64,000 nt of DNA, from positions 1 through 64,000 of the forward strand of contig JAHRFD010000027.1 of the NCBI GenBank assembly GCA_020882975.1. Direction: 5' to 3'. The notes below the pieces were generated by a model that saw only the letters and a list, made by a program, of their open reading frames with translations, was not told the DNA's origin and did not search any database. Source of the DNA: Microcoleus sp. EPA2. Lineage in GTDB: Bacteria > Cyanobacteriota > Cyanobacteriia > Cyanobacteriales > Microcoleaceae. This document shows, piece by piece, positions 1 through 8,103 of the stretch (its first letter is position 1; every line of letters starts with the position of its first letter). A program made the position numbers and the translations under genes.

Positions 1-3
1 ACT

Positions 4-336
4 TCAAGTCGGGATAGGGCATTGCCACGACTCTAAATGTACGCAGAGAGAAGGTAAGACCACTTGTGGCACATCTCGATGAAGCGTAAAGAATCCCCGC
101 GCGTTTACGCCGGGGAGTATGTCAACAACCCACAGTTGTCGAATTTCCCTACCAATAATGGCTGCTTCGGGTGCGACTGAGCAACGGTAAGGAAACTCTT
201 GTAGGGATGCGATCGCATCTTGGATATCGTAATACCACTGATTTGCAGCATCAGCACTCAAATAATCGCACATCCAACGATAGGTGGTTTCAATTTCACC
301 AAAAGCGGGTGGTTGGATTAAGACTTGATAACTCAT
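4..336 (-). CDS. RelE/ParE-like toxin of a type II toxin-antitoxin pair
   Basis: This 110-residue protein opens with MSYQVLIQPPAFGEIE and has a helical segment ending WYYDIQDAIASLQEFP, the helix-helix-sheet layout of RelE/ParE toxins. Such toxins cleave ribosome-bound mRNA or poison gyrase. It overlaps the stop of the upstream small gene by four bases, the usual antitoxin-then-toxin coupling. The segment RGFFTLHRDVPQVV matches the family's late strands, but the last 20 residues do not look like the usual VRHGAR-type ending, so the tail may have been altered by mutation. The gene ends three bases from the window edge and its stop is present. The toxin assignment comes from fold-level resemblance and gene arrangement; the target is unknown. 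Confidence 0.6.
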   Translation of the reverse strand: MSYQVLIQPPAFGEIETTYRWMCDYLSADAANQWYYDIQDAIASLQEFPYRCSVAPEAAIIGREIRQLWVVDILPGVNARGFFTLHRDVPQVVLPSLCVHLESWQCPIPT

Positions 337-524
337 AGACTCTGAGGAATGTTGAACTGCTGCTGTAGGGCTATCATGGCTCGATCGACTGGGATTCCTT
401 CACCTCGATCGAAGCTTTCAAGTCCTTTGCGGATGCCGATGATGGCTTCGAGGTAGTCGATGCGCTCTAGGAGTTGTTCGTAGGTATTGACTTGGGGGTG
501 TGGAGGCGATTTGAGCGATCGCAC
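333..524 (-). CDS. Small antitoxin-like protein paired with the RelE/ParE-like toxin
   Basis: This protein of about 63 residues contains ERIDYLEAIIGIRKGLESF followed by DRGEGIPVDRAMIALQQ. The pattern, a short helical region and then a G-x-G-x-P-x-D/E turn before a final helix, is common in antitoxins encoded directly upstream of ParE/RelE toxins. It overlaps the toxin start by four bases. There is no ATG: a GTG at 524 or a TTG at 527 could start it, and neither has a strong ribosome binding site. It presumably binds and neutralises the toxin and represses the pair, which is inferred from arrangement only. Confidence 0.55.
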   Translation of the reverse strand: MRSLKSPPHPQVNTYEQLLERIDYLEAIIGIRKGLESFDRGEGIPVDRAMIALQQQFNIPQSL

Positions 525-725
525 CAAGCTGAGAAGATCCGCAAGCAGATCGCTATATCAAAACTAGACGATCGCACTAAAGAAATGGGTTGCGATTTAC
601 CGTTGGGTGAGGGCTGGTTTACGAGATTGTCGGTTTTAGGCAATTACAGTGTTCTCTGCGGTTAAATCATTCAACAACAATCATGGCATCAAAACCCAAA
701 AATGCCCAATACCCAACTCCCAAAA

Positions 726-2204
726 CTACCTTTTCCAATACCTGCGCCAATGAAACAAATTTTCCCATAAATTACGTATAAAAGTATTGCGACGGAAACG
801 CTCTAATTCCCAACTAGCAGCAGTTTTTCCAGTAATCTCCGAAAAAGTAGACCCAATAAAAGGAATTTCCGCGATCGCCCCAACAGTCATTCCCTGACGC
901 ACAGCCAAAGCCATAACATGAATCAACTCAGCAGCATTTAGTCCCACAATACTCGCCCCCAAAATCTCCCCATTACCCCGTCCCACAATCTTACAAAAAC
1001 CAGTCATCTCCCCACATATTTGAGCCTTTTCAATATTCTTAAAATATTCCCGATTCACTATAATATCATCACCAAAACGACGCCTTGCTTGCGCCTCACT
1101 CAAACCCACCCTCGCCAACTGCGGCTCAGAAAAAATAGCCCAAGGAATCCCGCGATAATCAATTTTCAACCTCGGCAAAAACAAAGCATTTTTCACAGCC
1201 ACCACAGCTTCGGAATTAGCAATGTGAGGGAACGCATAACCGCCAGCAACATCACCAATTCCATAAATCCGAGGATTAGTTGTTTGCAATTTCTCATTTA
1301 AAATCAATCCCTGGTGATTGCATTTAGCACCAGTCGCTTCTAGATTTAATGATTGAAAATTAGGCTTGCGCCCCGCAGCGATAAAAATCTCCTCAGTTTC
1401 GATCGCCCAATCTCCCGCTTGAACCCACTTCCTCCCATCAATCGCTCTAGCTTGAGTCACCTCAGTAGCCGTCAAAATCCGCACTCCTTGGGCTTCCATT
1501 GCAGCTTGAACCAAGCCAGCAGCCTCTGGCTCCTCTTTCGCCAAAATACGCGAACCCTTCACCACCAGCGTCACAGCCACCCCTAATCGAGCAAAAGTTT
1601 GAGCCACTTCCACACCGCTAGGATCTGCACCAATTACGACCAAACTTTTAGGAGCTTGTTTAAGTTTTGCTAGTTTCCAGACAGTTTCCGAAGTAAAATA
1701 GCCCACAGACAAAAGCCCTTCTATATTGGGAATCGCCGGGAGACTGGGACAAGCGAGCAAATAACCAAGCGATCGCAATTTCCGCCCATTCACAGCAAAA
1801 GCCATATCCGGTTTCACCACAAACTCGCCATCACCACAAATAACATCAACCCCGCGAGTCGCCAAAATACCCAAATCGTTGATTTCTGACAAATTAGAAA
1901 CAACACCTTCTGTCCACTGCATCACCTCATCAAACCGCAATTCCCTGGGCATTTCCGAATTAGTATTGTCCCAAAGTACACCGAATTTCTGGTTAGTGAT
2001 TTGTTCAGCAAATCGGCCACTCTCACTCAAAATTTGGTTGTATTGCAAACTTAAGGCGATCGCATCTTGGCCCGCCGTCGGCAAATTTTGTAAATCACTC
2101 AAGGGTTCCACCAAAGCAACACGAGCTTGAAAACCACTTGCAGTCAAAGCAGCATAGCGTCCGGCCGTCGTACCACCAATTATTACTAAATCGTAGTCAA
2201 TCAT
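726..2204 (-). CDS. FAD/NAD(P)-dependent pyridine nucleotide-disulfide oxidoreductase homologue lacking the redox disulfide
   Basis: The 492-residue product has the full architecture of dihydrolipoamide dehydrogenase or mercuric reductase. It shows an N-terminal FAD site (DLVIIGGTTAGRYAAL, residues 5-20), an NAD(P) site (VVIGADPSGVEVAQTFARLG, near 190), the second FAD motif (IYGIGDVAGGYAFPHIANSE, near 312) and a C-terminal dimerisation domain (FSEPQLARVGLSEAQA). The CxxxxC disulfide that normally follows the first FAD segment is absent: that stretch reads LVEPLSDLQNLPTAGQDA. The C-terminal His-x4-Glu pair is also missing, with FIGSTFSEI in its place. It may therefore be a flavin-dependent NAD(P)H oxidoreductase without disulfide chemistry; the substrate is unknown. 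Its start codon is next to a long heptamer array. Confidence 0.85.
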   Translation of the reverse strand: MIDYDLVIIGGTTAGRYAALTASGFQARVALVEPLSDLQNLPTAGQDAIALSLQYNQILSESGRFAEQITNQKFGVLWDNTNSEMPRELRFDEVMQWTEGVVSNLSEINDLGILATRGVDVICGDGEFVVKPDMAFAVNGRKLRSLGYLLACPSLPAIPNIEGLLSVGYFTSETVWKLAKLKQAPKSLVVIGADPSGVEVAQTFARLGVAVTLVVKGSRILAKEEPEAAGLVQAAMEAQGVRILTATEVTQARAIDGRKWVQAGDWAIETEEIFIAAGRKPNFQSLNLEATGAKCNHQGLILNEKLQTTNPRIYGIGDVAGGYAFPHIANSEAVVAVKNALFLPRLKIDYRGIPWAIFSEPQLARVGLSEAQARRRFGDDIIVNREYFKNIEKAQICGEMTGFCKIVGRGNGEILGASIVGLNAAELIHVMALAVRQGMTVGAIAEIPFIGSTFSEITGKTAASWELERFRRNTFIRNLWENLFHWRRYWKR

Positions 2205-2211
2205 AAATTTA

Positions 2212-2640
2212 ATAAGTCATTAGTCATTAGTTATTAGTTATTAGTCATTAGTCATTAGTCATTAGTTATTAGTCATTAGTCATTAGTTATTAGTCATTAG
2301 TCATTAGTCATTAGTCATTAGTTGTTAGTTATTAGTTGTTAGTCATTAGTTATTAGTTATTAGTTATTAGTTATTAGTCATTAGTCATTAGTTGTTAGTT
2401 ATTAGTTGTTAGTTATTAGTTGTTAGTCATTAGTTATTAGTTATTAGTTATTAGTTATTAGTCATTAGTCATTAGTTGTTAGTCATTAGTTATTAGTCAT
2501 TAGTCATTAGTCATTAGTTGTTAGTCATTAGTTATTAGTCATTAGTCATTTGTTATTTGTTGTTACTCATTTGTTGTTTGTTATTAGTCATTTGTTATTT
2601 GTTATTTGTTGTTAGTCAGTGGATATTGGTTATTTGTTGT
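2212..2640. repeat. Long heptanucleotide tandem array (TTAGTCA/TTAGTTA/TTAGTTG)
   Basis: About 430 bases consist of roughly sixty seven-base units, mainly TTAGTCA, TTAGTTA and TTAGTTG, degenerating towards the right into TTTGTTA and TTTGTTG units. This is the cyanobacterial short tandemly repeated repetitive (STRR) class. It fills most of the gap between the oxidoreductase start and cobD, and the rest of that gap (2641-2777) shows no gene. Stop codons occur in all frames, so it is not coding. Confidence 0.9.
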
Positions 2641-2777
2641 TAATTATTTACTCTTGATTCCTACTTAGTAGTTATTCTTGGGTAATTATTAGTGGGTATT
2701 TATTAGTTTTTAGCTGTTAACTAGAGCATTTACCAAGGCGTTTTGGTTATTGCTCCCTGAGCGGAGTCTAAGAACTC

Positions 2778-2829
2778 AATAAATAACCAATAACCAATAA
2801 CCAATAACCAATAACTAATGACCAATAAC
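2778..2829. repeat. Second heptamer array (AATAACC units) overlapping the cobD stop codon
   Basis: Seven-base AATAACC units with variants AACTAAT and GACCAAT run across the 3' end of cobD. Read on the minus strand, GTT ATT GGT CAT TAG gives the last residues VIGH and the stop codon, so the end of the gene lies inside the array. Confidence 0.85.
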
Positions 2830-3957
2830 TTCTTGAATTGCAGAAATAAGTCGTAGATTGTCTGCCCGATCGCGCACAGCTACCCGAAAAAAGCGATCGC
2901 CCAACTCAGGAAAACTCAAACAATCCCGAATTAAAATCCGGTGACGTTCCAGCAGACTTTTTTGAATCAGCCCCACCGAAACCGAAGACTCCACCAACAA
3001 AAAATTAGCCGCACCAGGAAACGGCCGTAAACCCGGTAAACTAGCCAAACCCTCAAATAGCTCTTGGCGAGCCACAGGTAGCCAATCCCAGGTTTGCCGT
3101 TCAAACACAACATCTCGCACCACAGCAGCCGCCGCGGCCGCAGCCAGAGCGTTCACAGGCCAAGGATCGCGCTGCAACTGCCAGCGACGGAGGCGATCGG
3201 GATGGGCGATCGCACAGCCCAACCGCAGTCCCGGCAGAGAATAGAATTTAGTAAGCGATCGTAAAATCACCAAATTCGGAAACTCCGCCACAGCATCGAT
3301 CGAACTCTCCTGTTGTTCCGGCGGTAGAAAGTCCATAAAAGCCTCATCTACCACCACCAGACCCAACTGCTCCACATAAGGCCCAATCGCCTCCCTACTG
3401 AACAGCAAACCCGTAGGATTATGCGGATTATTCAGCAGCAAGCCGTGGCATCCGGCATTCAGAGCCAGAGGCACCGGGACTTCTTGAGGAACAGGCAAGA
3501 TACCTGTTCCACAAGAAAATTCATTTCTTGTGGAATGGGCATCTTGTCGGTGATTGACAATAGTGCCAGATGTGAGATCCAAAGGACATTCCAACACCTT
3601 CGCGCCGAAAGCCAAAAGAGCCCGCCAGTAATCACCAAAAGCCGGAGTCACCAAATAAGTTGCTTCCAGCTTCGACAAATCCCAAGCCGCCCAAGTCAAC
3701 AATTCCGCCGAACCATTACCCGGCAAAATCCAATCCGGGTCAACATTCAAAGCCTCACCCAAAACAGCCCTCAGTTCTCCATAATCAGGGTCTGGGTAAG
3801 CAGTCAGACTGCCCAGGTGTGCTTGAATCGCATCCAGAGCCGACTTAGGCGGGCCCAAAGGACTGATACTGGCAGAAAAATCGAGAATAGCAGAAGCAGG
3901 GCAACCAGCCAGTGTGGCCGCCCAAGCTAAATTCCCACCGTGAACAGGTCTAGTCAA
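2815..3957 (-). CDS. cobD: L-threonine-O-3-phosphate decarboxylase-like PLP enzyme (CobD/CobC, histidinol-phosphate aminotransferase fold)
   Basis: This is a 380-residue fold-type I PLP enzyme. It opens with HGGNLAWAATLAGCP and continues DFSASISPLGPP, the pattern of threonine-phosphate decarboxylase, which makes the aminopropanol linker of cobalamin. NNPHNPTG (about 176-183), DEAFMDF and the PLP lysine in SLTKFYSLPGLRLG (Lys237) are present. Residues about 131-160 are an insertion relative to the family, encoded by two back-to-back palindromes (see the repeat entry). The C-terminal VIGH and stop are supplied by a heptamer array. The gene starts 18 bases after the HU stop, so the two may be co-transcribed. 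A histidinol-phosphate aminotransferase is the alternative, but the N-terminal pattern favours CobD. Confidence 0.8.
   Translation of the reverse strand: MTRPVHGGNLAWAATLAGCPASAILDFSASISPLGPPKSALDAIQAHLGSLTAYPDPDYGELRAVLGEALNVDPDWILPGNGSAELLTWAAWDLSKLEATYLVTPAFGDYWRALLAFGAKVLECPLDLTSGTIVNHRQDAHSTRNEFSCGTGILPVPQEVPVPLALNAGCHGLLLNNPHNPTGLLFSREAIGPYVEQLGLVVVDEAFMDFLPPEQQESSIDAVAEFPNLVILRSLTKFYSLPGLRLGCAIAHPDRLRRWQLQRDPWPVNALAAAAAAAVVRDVVFERQTWDWLPVARQELFEGLASLPGLRPFPGAANFLLVESSVSVGLIQKSLLERHRILIRDCLSFPELGDRFFRVAVRDRADNLRLISAIQEVIGH
3488..3545. repeat. Double palindrome inserted in frame inside cobD
   Basis: Two perfect palindromes lie next to each other: GGAACAGG/CCTGTTCC (3488-3495 and 3503-3510) and ACAAGAAA/TTTCTTGT (3511-3518 and 3524-3531). 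A related GGAATGGGCATCTTGTC tail follows. On the cobD strand they encode a segment including EFSCGTGILPVPQEVP. The insertion keeps the reading frame and lies between two conserved blocks of the enzyme. Confidence 0.8.
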
Positions 3958-3975
3958 AGCTTAGTTTGCCGATAT

Positions 3976-4263
3976 TTAGGAGTCTTTATCCGGTGCAACT
4001 CTGTCCTTAAACAATTTCCCTGCGGAAAATGCCGGAACTCTGGTAGCCGGAATTTCCATTTTAGCGCCAGTTTTGGGATTGCGACCCTCACGAGCCTTAC
4101 GTTCCCGTGACTCAAAGGAGCCAAAACCCACCAGTGTCACCTTGTCGCCGTCGGAGACAGCTTCCATGATTGCTTCCAAAGCGGCACTCAAAACGGCATC
4201 TGCCTGTTTTTTCGTCACGCTAGCCTTTTCCGCGACTGCATCAACCAATTCACCTTTGTTCAT
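3976..4263 (-). CDS. hup: HU-type histone-like DNA-binding protein
   Basis: The 95-residue HU/IHF family protein begins MNKGELVDAVAEKASVTKKQ and carries VTLVGFGSFESRERKAREGR and the beta-arm signature GRNPKTGAKMEIPATRVPAF. It binds DNA without strong sequence preference, bends it and compacts the nucleoid. I chose the ATG at 4263 because AGAAGGAG sits about seven bases upstream and because the canonical HU N-terminus begins there; an upstream in-frame start would add 15 non-homologous residues. It lies 18 bases upstream of cobD on the same strand. Confidence 0.95.
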   Translation of the reverse strand: MNKGELVDAVAEKASVTKKQADAVLSAALEAIMEAVSDGDKVTLVGFGSFESRERKAREGRNPKTGAKMEIPATRVPAFSAGKLFKDRVAPDKDS

Positions 4264-4745
4264 TACGAACTCCTTCTGGATTTGCAAAATACGTTCAACA
4301 GATTTCAACTATTAGCTGTGAGTTATCAACTGGATTGGGCTGTGCTTGGGGAGGTTTCGGTTGCACCCGATCGCCCCTGTCAGCTTCCCCAAATCAGAAC
4401 TCCTGCTGAATACTAACTACCCTAGAGTAATTGGTCAGAAAAGGAATTTTCATTTTTAATTGCTGAAAACCCCACAGCATCTAATTTTCACTGCATTATT
4501 CTAAAGTCTTCCCGACCGTTATGGATCGGTGGAACCTTTAATTTATATGGATTTGGACAATTTTTAGAATTAATCCATAAATTTGGTTACAAAAATACCA
4601 CCTTGGAGAGCACATTTCTCACCTCGGTGGATTTGAGAACCGGAAAAAAGAGAAAGAGAAGGAACAGAATGTCATTTGTCAATGGCTAAAGGGGAAGATT
4701 TTCCTTCTTACTTCTTCCTTCTTCCTTCTTCCTTCCTTCGGACTA
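4264..4745. other. Intergenic region between pilQ and HU, no gene seen
   Basis: About 480 bases contain no supported ORF. The part near 4270-4700 is moderately AT-rich and probably holds the HU promoter. A pyrimidine-rich CTTCCTTCTT tract at about 4703-4738, just past the pilQ stop, belongs to the same simple-repeat class as the GGAAGAA arrays elsewhere in the window. Confidence 0.5.
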
Positions 4746-7163
4746 CTACCTAGGCTGGATGGGCTGACCCCGCTGCAACAGTTGGCGGGCGTCGGGACTG
4801 ATGTTGTTTTGGTAGCCAAAGTTCGATCGATCGCTATCATCCAAAATCTGCGGTGTCAGCAATACAATCAACTCCGCCCGCTGGTTGTCCTTAGTAGTGC
4901 TCCTGAACAGCGAACCGATAATCGGCAAATCTCCCAAAATCGGAATCTTCCGGGCTATCACTCGTTCTTCGTCGCGGATAATTCCAGAAAGAATCAAAGT
5001 CTGACCGTCTCGCAGGCGAATTAGACCCGATTGCAAAGAGCGCTCCCCTAGTGGCGTGATCCTATTGGTGTTAGAGCCAACCGAAAGGTCGAGAGTGGGG
5101 TTGGGTGTCCTGATAATCGGATTCACCCGCAGAGACACAAAACCATTATCGTCAACCCGATCAATCGCCACCCCCAACTGCAAACCCGCCTTGTCTTTGA
5201 CCGCCGTAGTTGTTGTGGTACTTGTATTTCCGGTGGTCTGTGTTTGCTGGGTGATGTTAGTAATCACCTCATCCGTGATATTTACATTCGCCGTTTCCCC
5301 TTCTTGGACAACCAGAGTCGGATCGGTCAAAATTTTGCCGTTCCGCGTGTTAATCTGTGCCTGCAACGCAGACAGGAACCTCCTGGGATACTGCAACAAC
5401 GGGAACAATCCGAACTCTGCGGTTCCCGAACTGGTCGCTCCTCCTGGTGTGTAATCGGTAATTCCAACTCGTGTAGGGCTATTACTAACTGGGGCTGTAG
5501 GCTGAAGGAACACACCCTTAGCTGGACCGTTGATACCTTGACCTGTCAATGGGACGGTAACGCGACCGTTCGCATCGTAGAAAACCTCTCCGGTTATTTG
5601 GTTGGGGACGATGGGCGGAGTCGTTCGGCTATTGCTGACATCTGCTCCCGTAGCAGGCTGCAAGCCACCAAAATTGAGACTTGCGGCCCCACCGTCATTC
5701 ACGAAGAAATTGTTATTAATCCCGAAAGAGAAACTGCTGCTACTGATGTTATTTCCCGACAAATTGATATCGATCACCTTGACATTCACCGCCACTTGAC
5801 GGCGGCGCAAATCTAGCTGAGTCAAGAAATTTACAGCGACATCAACCTTGCGCGGATCTCCCACCAAAGTGATGGAATTGAGCCTCGCATCGGCCAGCAC
5901 CGACAGTCCCCTCAACAATAACGGGCCATTACCATCCCTGGCCCCGATCGCCTTAATATCAGGTTCCCGAATTTCCACATCCCGCGCCGCATTACCCTGG
6001 CCCACCGTTTGAATAGTCACGCGAGTAATCGGGAGTTGAGTTTCAGCACCTTGAGCGCTCAAAAAGTTAGCTGCATCCGTAGACCGAACTTGATTGAGCC
6101 GCAGAGTCCGAACGATAATATTGCGCGAGTCCAGTGGCAGATTACTACCTACAAAAATCGTCCGTCCCACCCGATTAGCTTGCAGCCCACTCAGGCGGAG
6201 CACGTAGTTAAACACATCTTGCACCGACTCATTTTCGATGTCCAAAGAAATCTTCGGCCCTTCATCCGAACCTCCTGCTGCACCCGCAGCCGGTGCACCC
6301 GCTGGCTGGCCTGGCTGACCAGGAGCGCCGCCACCACCTGTAAAAGCAATATTCAACCCCGCAGCACGAGCCAGTAGAGCCAACACGTCCCGAACAGGGG
6401 CATCCCGTAGGACTAACCGAGGGATGCGTTCTCCCGAACTCAGCTCGATATTTCCCGCCGCTGGAGCGATGTTAGAAACGGCGATATCTCCTAGGGGTGG
6501 AGCAACTGCCCGCGGTAGCAACGGCGCGGCCTGACTGGCGGGAGATTGAATCTCGCTGGGGAGTGGTGGGCGATCGTTTCTAGTGATTGTAACTTCAGGA
6601 TTTTGCAAGACCACGTTCGGGTTTTGCCCTGTACGGATTTGGGGACCCGGCACAGGGGCTGTTTGGCTCAGGGGCAGGCTAGGAGGTGGTGGAGGTGTTT
6701 GGTTGAGGGCGGGGGTTCCCGGCTGTGCAGCTTGAGTAGTCTGGGGTGTACCGCCCTGTCTGGCGACACTCAGAACGATGCCATTGCCTTGTCCCTGAAC
6801 GATTTGTCCGCTGGGAACGCCGTTAGTGCCTGTCACCAAGACGCGGATGCTGTTAGCATCTGCCGGGGTGACTTCTACTGAAGAAATGCCAGGGGCTGGG
6901 TTTTCTTGCCGGAATGTGCTGCCTTGGCTTAAGCGGAGCTGAGTATTGATGATTGTGGCTTGGTAGGTATTGCCATTATTAATGGCGAAGACTTGCGGGC
7001 GATCGCCCTTTTCCGTCGCCAACACAATATTTATCCCATTATTGGCTTGACTTACTTGCACTCCTGTGACTTGAGTTGGGGCTGCCCAAACAGGGGCTTG
7101 GGCCATCATCACTCCCGCCACACTGCTAAAGAGTCCTCCAGTTAATCGTAGATGGTGTTTCAC
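4746..7163 (-). CDS. pilQ: Type IV pilus secretin PilQ
   Basis: The 805-residue outer-membrane secretin through which the type IV pilus emerges. A signal peptide (to about residue 28) precedes an AMIN domain (about 30-135; peptidoglycan binding), a Pro/Gln-rich linker, and N0/N1-type domains (RLVLRDAPVRDVLALLARAA near 250). The secretin core follows, with ILTDPTLVVQEGETANVNI and the family signature SGIIRDEERVIARKIPILG-DLPIIGSLF near 745-770. It is the last gene of pilM-N-O-Q on the minus strand, 112 bases after pilO. In cyanobacteria these genes serve phototactic twitching and DNA uptake. Confidence 0.95.
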   Translation of the reverse strand: MKHHLRLTGGLFSSVAGVMMAQAPVWAAPTQVTGVQVSQANNGINIVLATEKGDRPQVFAINNGNTYQATIINTQLRLSQGSTFRQENPAPGISSVEVTPADANSIRVLVTGTNGVPSGQIVQGQGNGIVLSVARQGGTPQTTQAAQPGTPALNQTPPPPPSLPLSQTAPVPGPQIRTGQNPNVVLQNPEVTITRNDRPPLPSEIQSPASQAAPLLPRAVAPPLGDIAVSNIAPAAGNIELSSGERIPRLVLRDAPVRDVLALLARAAGLNIAFTGGGGAPGQPGQPAGAPAAGAAGGSDEGPKISLDIENESVQDVFNYVLRLSGLQANRVGRTIFVGSNLPLDSRNIIVRTLRLNQVRSTDAANFLSAQGAETQLPITRVTIQTVGQGNAARDVEIREPDIKAIGARDGNGPLLLRGLSVLADARLNSITLVGDPRKVDVAVNFLTQLDLRRRQVAVNVKVIDINLSGNNISSSSFSFGINNNFFVNDGGAASLNFGGLQPATGADVSNSRTTPPIVPNQITGEVFYDANGRVTVPLTGQGINGPAKGVFLQPTAPVSNSPTRVGITDYTPGGATSSGTAEFGLFPLLQYPRRFLSALQAQINTRNGKILTDPTLVVQEGETANVNITDEVITNITQQTQTTGNTSTTTTTAVKDKAGLQLGVAIDRVDDNGFVSLRVNPIIRTPNPTLDLSVGSNTNRITPLGERSLQSGLIRLRDGQTLILSGIIRDEERVIARKIPILGDLPIIGSLFRSTTKDNQRAELIVLLTPQILDDSDRSNFGYQNNISPDARQLLQRGQPIQPR

Positions 7164-7275
7164 GTTCGCTCCTCAAATAAACTTTATCAATTATTGTCTT
7201 TTAGCTCCCCCACTTCTTCCAAAAGTTGGGGAGCTGCTGGGTATTCTGTTTTTTTAGATGGGCTTAACTAGCTGC

Positions 7276-8103
7276 TTATTTAGCAACAGGACTTGCTGCT
7301 GCACTGGGACTTGGAGTCGGTGTCGGCAGTTTTTCCTCTTGTTTTAACGGCAGCAGTGCGTGTAAATCAAAAGCAGTTTTAATTTTAGTTTGCGGTGGCG
7401 TAATGGGGACTATTTTCCCTTTCAAAACGTCAACTTCTATGGTCTGATTTGGTTCTGCCAATTCAGATTTTAAATTTCTCACTACCAAAAGCGACTGCAT
7501 CAATTCCAAGTTACGCATAAAGCTGCGGGTTTGAGCAAAATTCCCTTCAAACTCTACCTTATATTTTTTGCGTCTGAGCTTGCCAGCCAGAGAAGGTCCA
7601 AAAGACGTATCTTTTAGAATATCGGGGTCTGCCACTCCAGGTACGGTAGCAGACGGTGCAGTTGCCGGCAAGATATCTGGCTCAAATTTTGTCAGTTTAG
7701 CTTTACCCTGATCCCCTTGTACGCCTACGTTGATTTTGTTCACCAATTGATTCATGTCCAGCAACAAGGTGGTGCTACCCTCGTCGCTAGCAAACATTGC
7801 CGTCACCTCTGCCCTGCGCTGTTTTGCCTCTTCTTGTTTGGCTTCTGCTTCTGCCCTTTTTTTGATTTGATTTTGCAAGCTCAGTTGCGTTTCTTTGCCT
7901 TCGCTAATTTTTTGCTTGATGTCGGCGGTTTTCTGCATTTCTGGCATCACAAACTGTGTACCGATGTAGCCGGCGACTCCGATGCCGAGAACAGCAATCG
8001 CTATTGCTTGAACTTGGGGTGTCAGCTTAATCCCGAATATTTCCTGACTAGATGAATCTTGTCCTTGTTCTCCGCTGGGAATAAACTCATTTGCTGCTGT
8101 CAT
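7276..8103 (-). CDS. pilO: Type IV pilus inner-membrane assembly protein PilO
   Basis: A 275-residue bitopic protein with a short cytoplasmic N-terminus, one membrane segment (AIAIAVLGIGVAGYIGTQFV, about 33-52), a coiled-coil region rich in Lys/Gln/Glu (about 60-100) and a periplasmic ferredoxin-like domain (about 170-240, including FEGNFAQTRSFMRNLELM). PilO pairs with PilN to form the alignment complex linking PilM in the cytoplasm to the PilQ secretin. Its start overlaps the pilN stop by four bases, so the two are translationally coupled. The C-terminus is Pro/Ala/Ser rich. Confidence 0.9.
   Translation of the reverse strand: MTAANEFIPSGEQGQDSSSQEIFGIKLTPQVQAIAIAVLGIGVAGYIGTQFVMPEMQKTADIKQKISEGKETQLSLQNQIKKRAEAEAKQEEAKQRRAEVTAMFASDEGSTTLLLDMNQLVNKINVGVQGDQGKAKLTKFEPDILPATAPSATVPGVADPDILKDTSFGPSLAGKLRRKKYKVEFEGNFAQTRSFMRNLELMQSLLVVRNLKSELAEPNQTIEVDVLKGKIVPITPPQTKIKTAFDLHALLPLKQEEKLPTPTPSPSAAASPVAK

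Noticed and set aside
474..665. Open frame of 63 codons on the + strand
   Set aside because: It overlaps the antitoxin on the other strand, starts in an arbitrary place and has no ribosome binding site or recognisable motif.
2212..2640. CRISPR array
   Set aside because: Units are seven bases with no unique spacers. No cas gene is present in the window.
3421..3930. 169-codon + strand frame opposite cobD
   Set aside because: It is the mirror of a well-supported gene, rich in Ser/Arg/Gln as expected for an antisense shadow.
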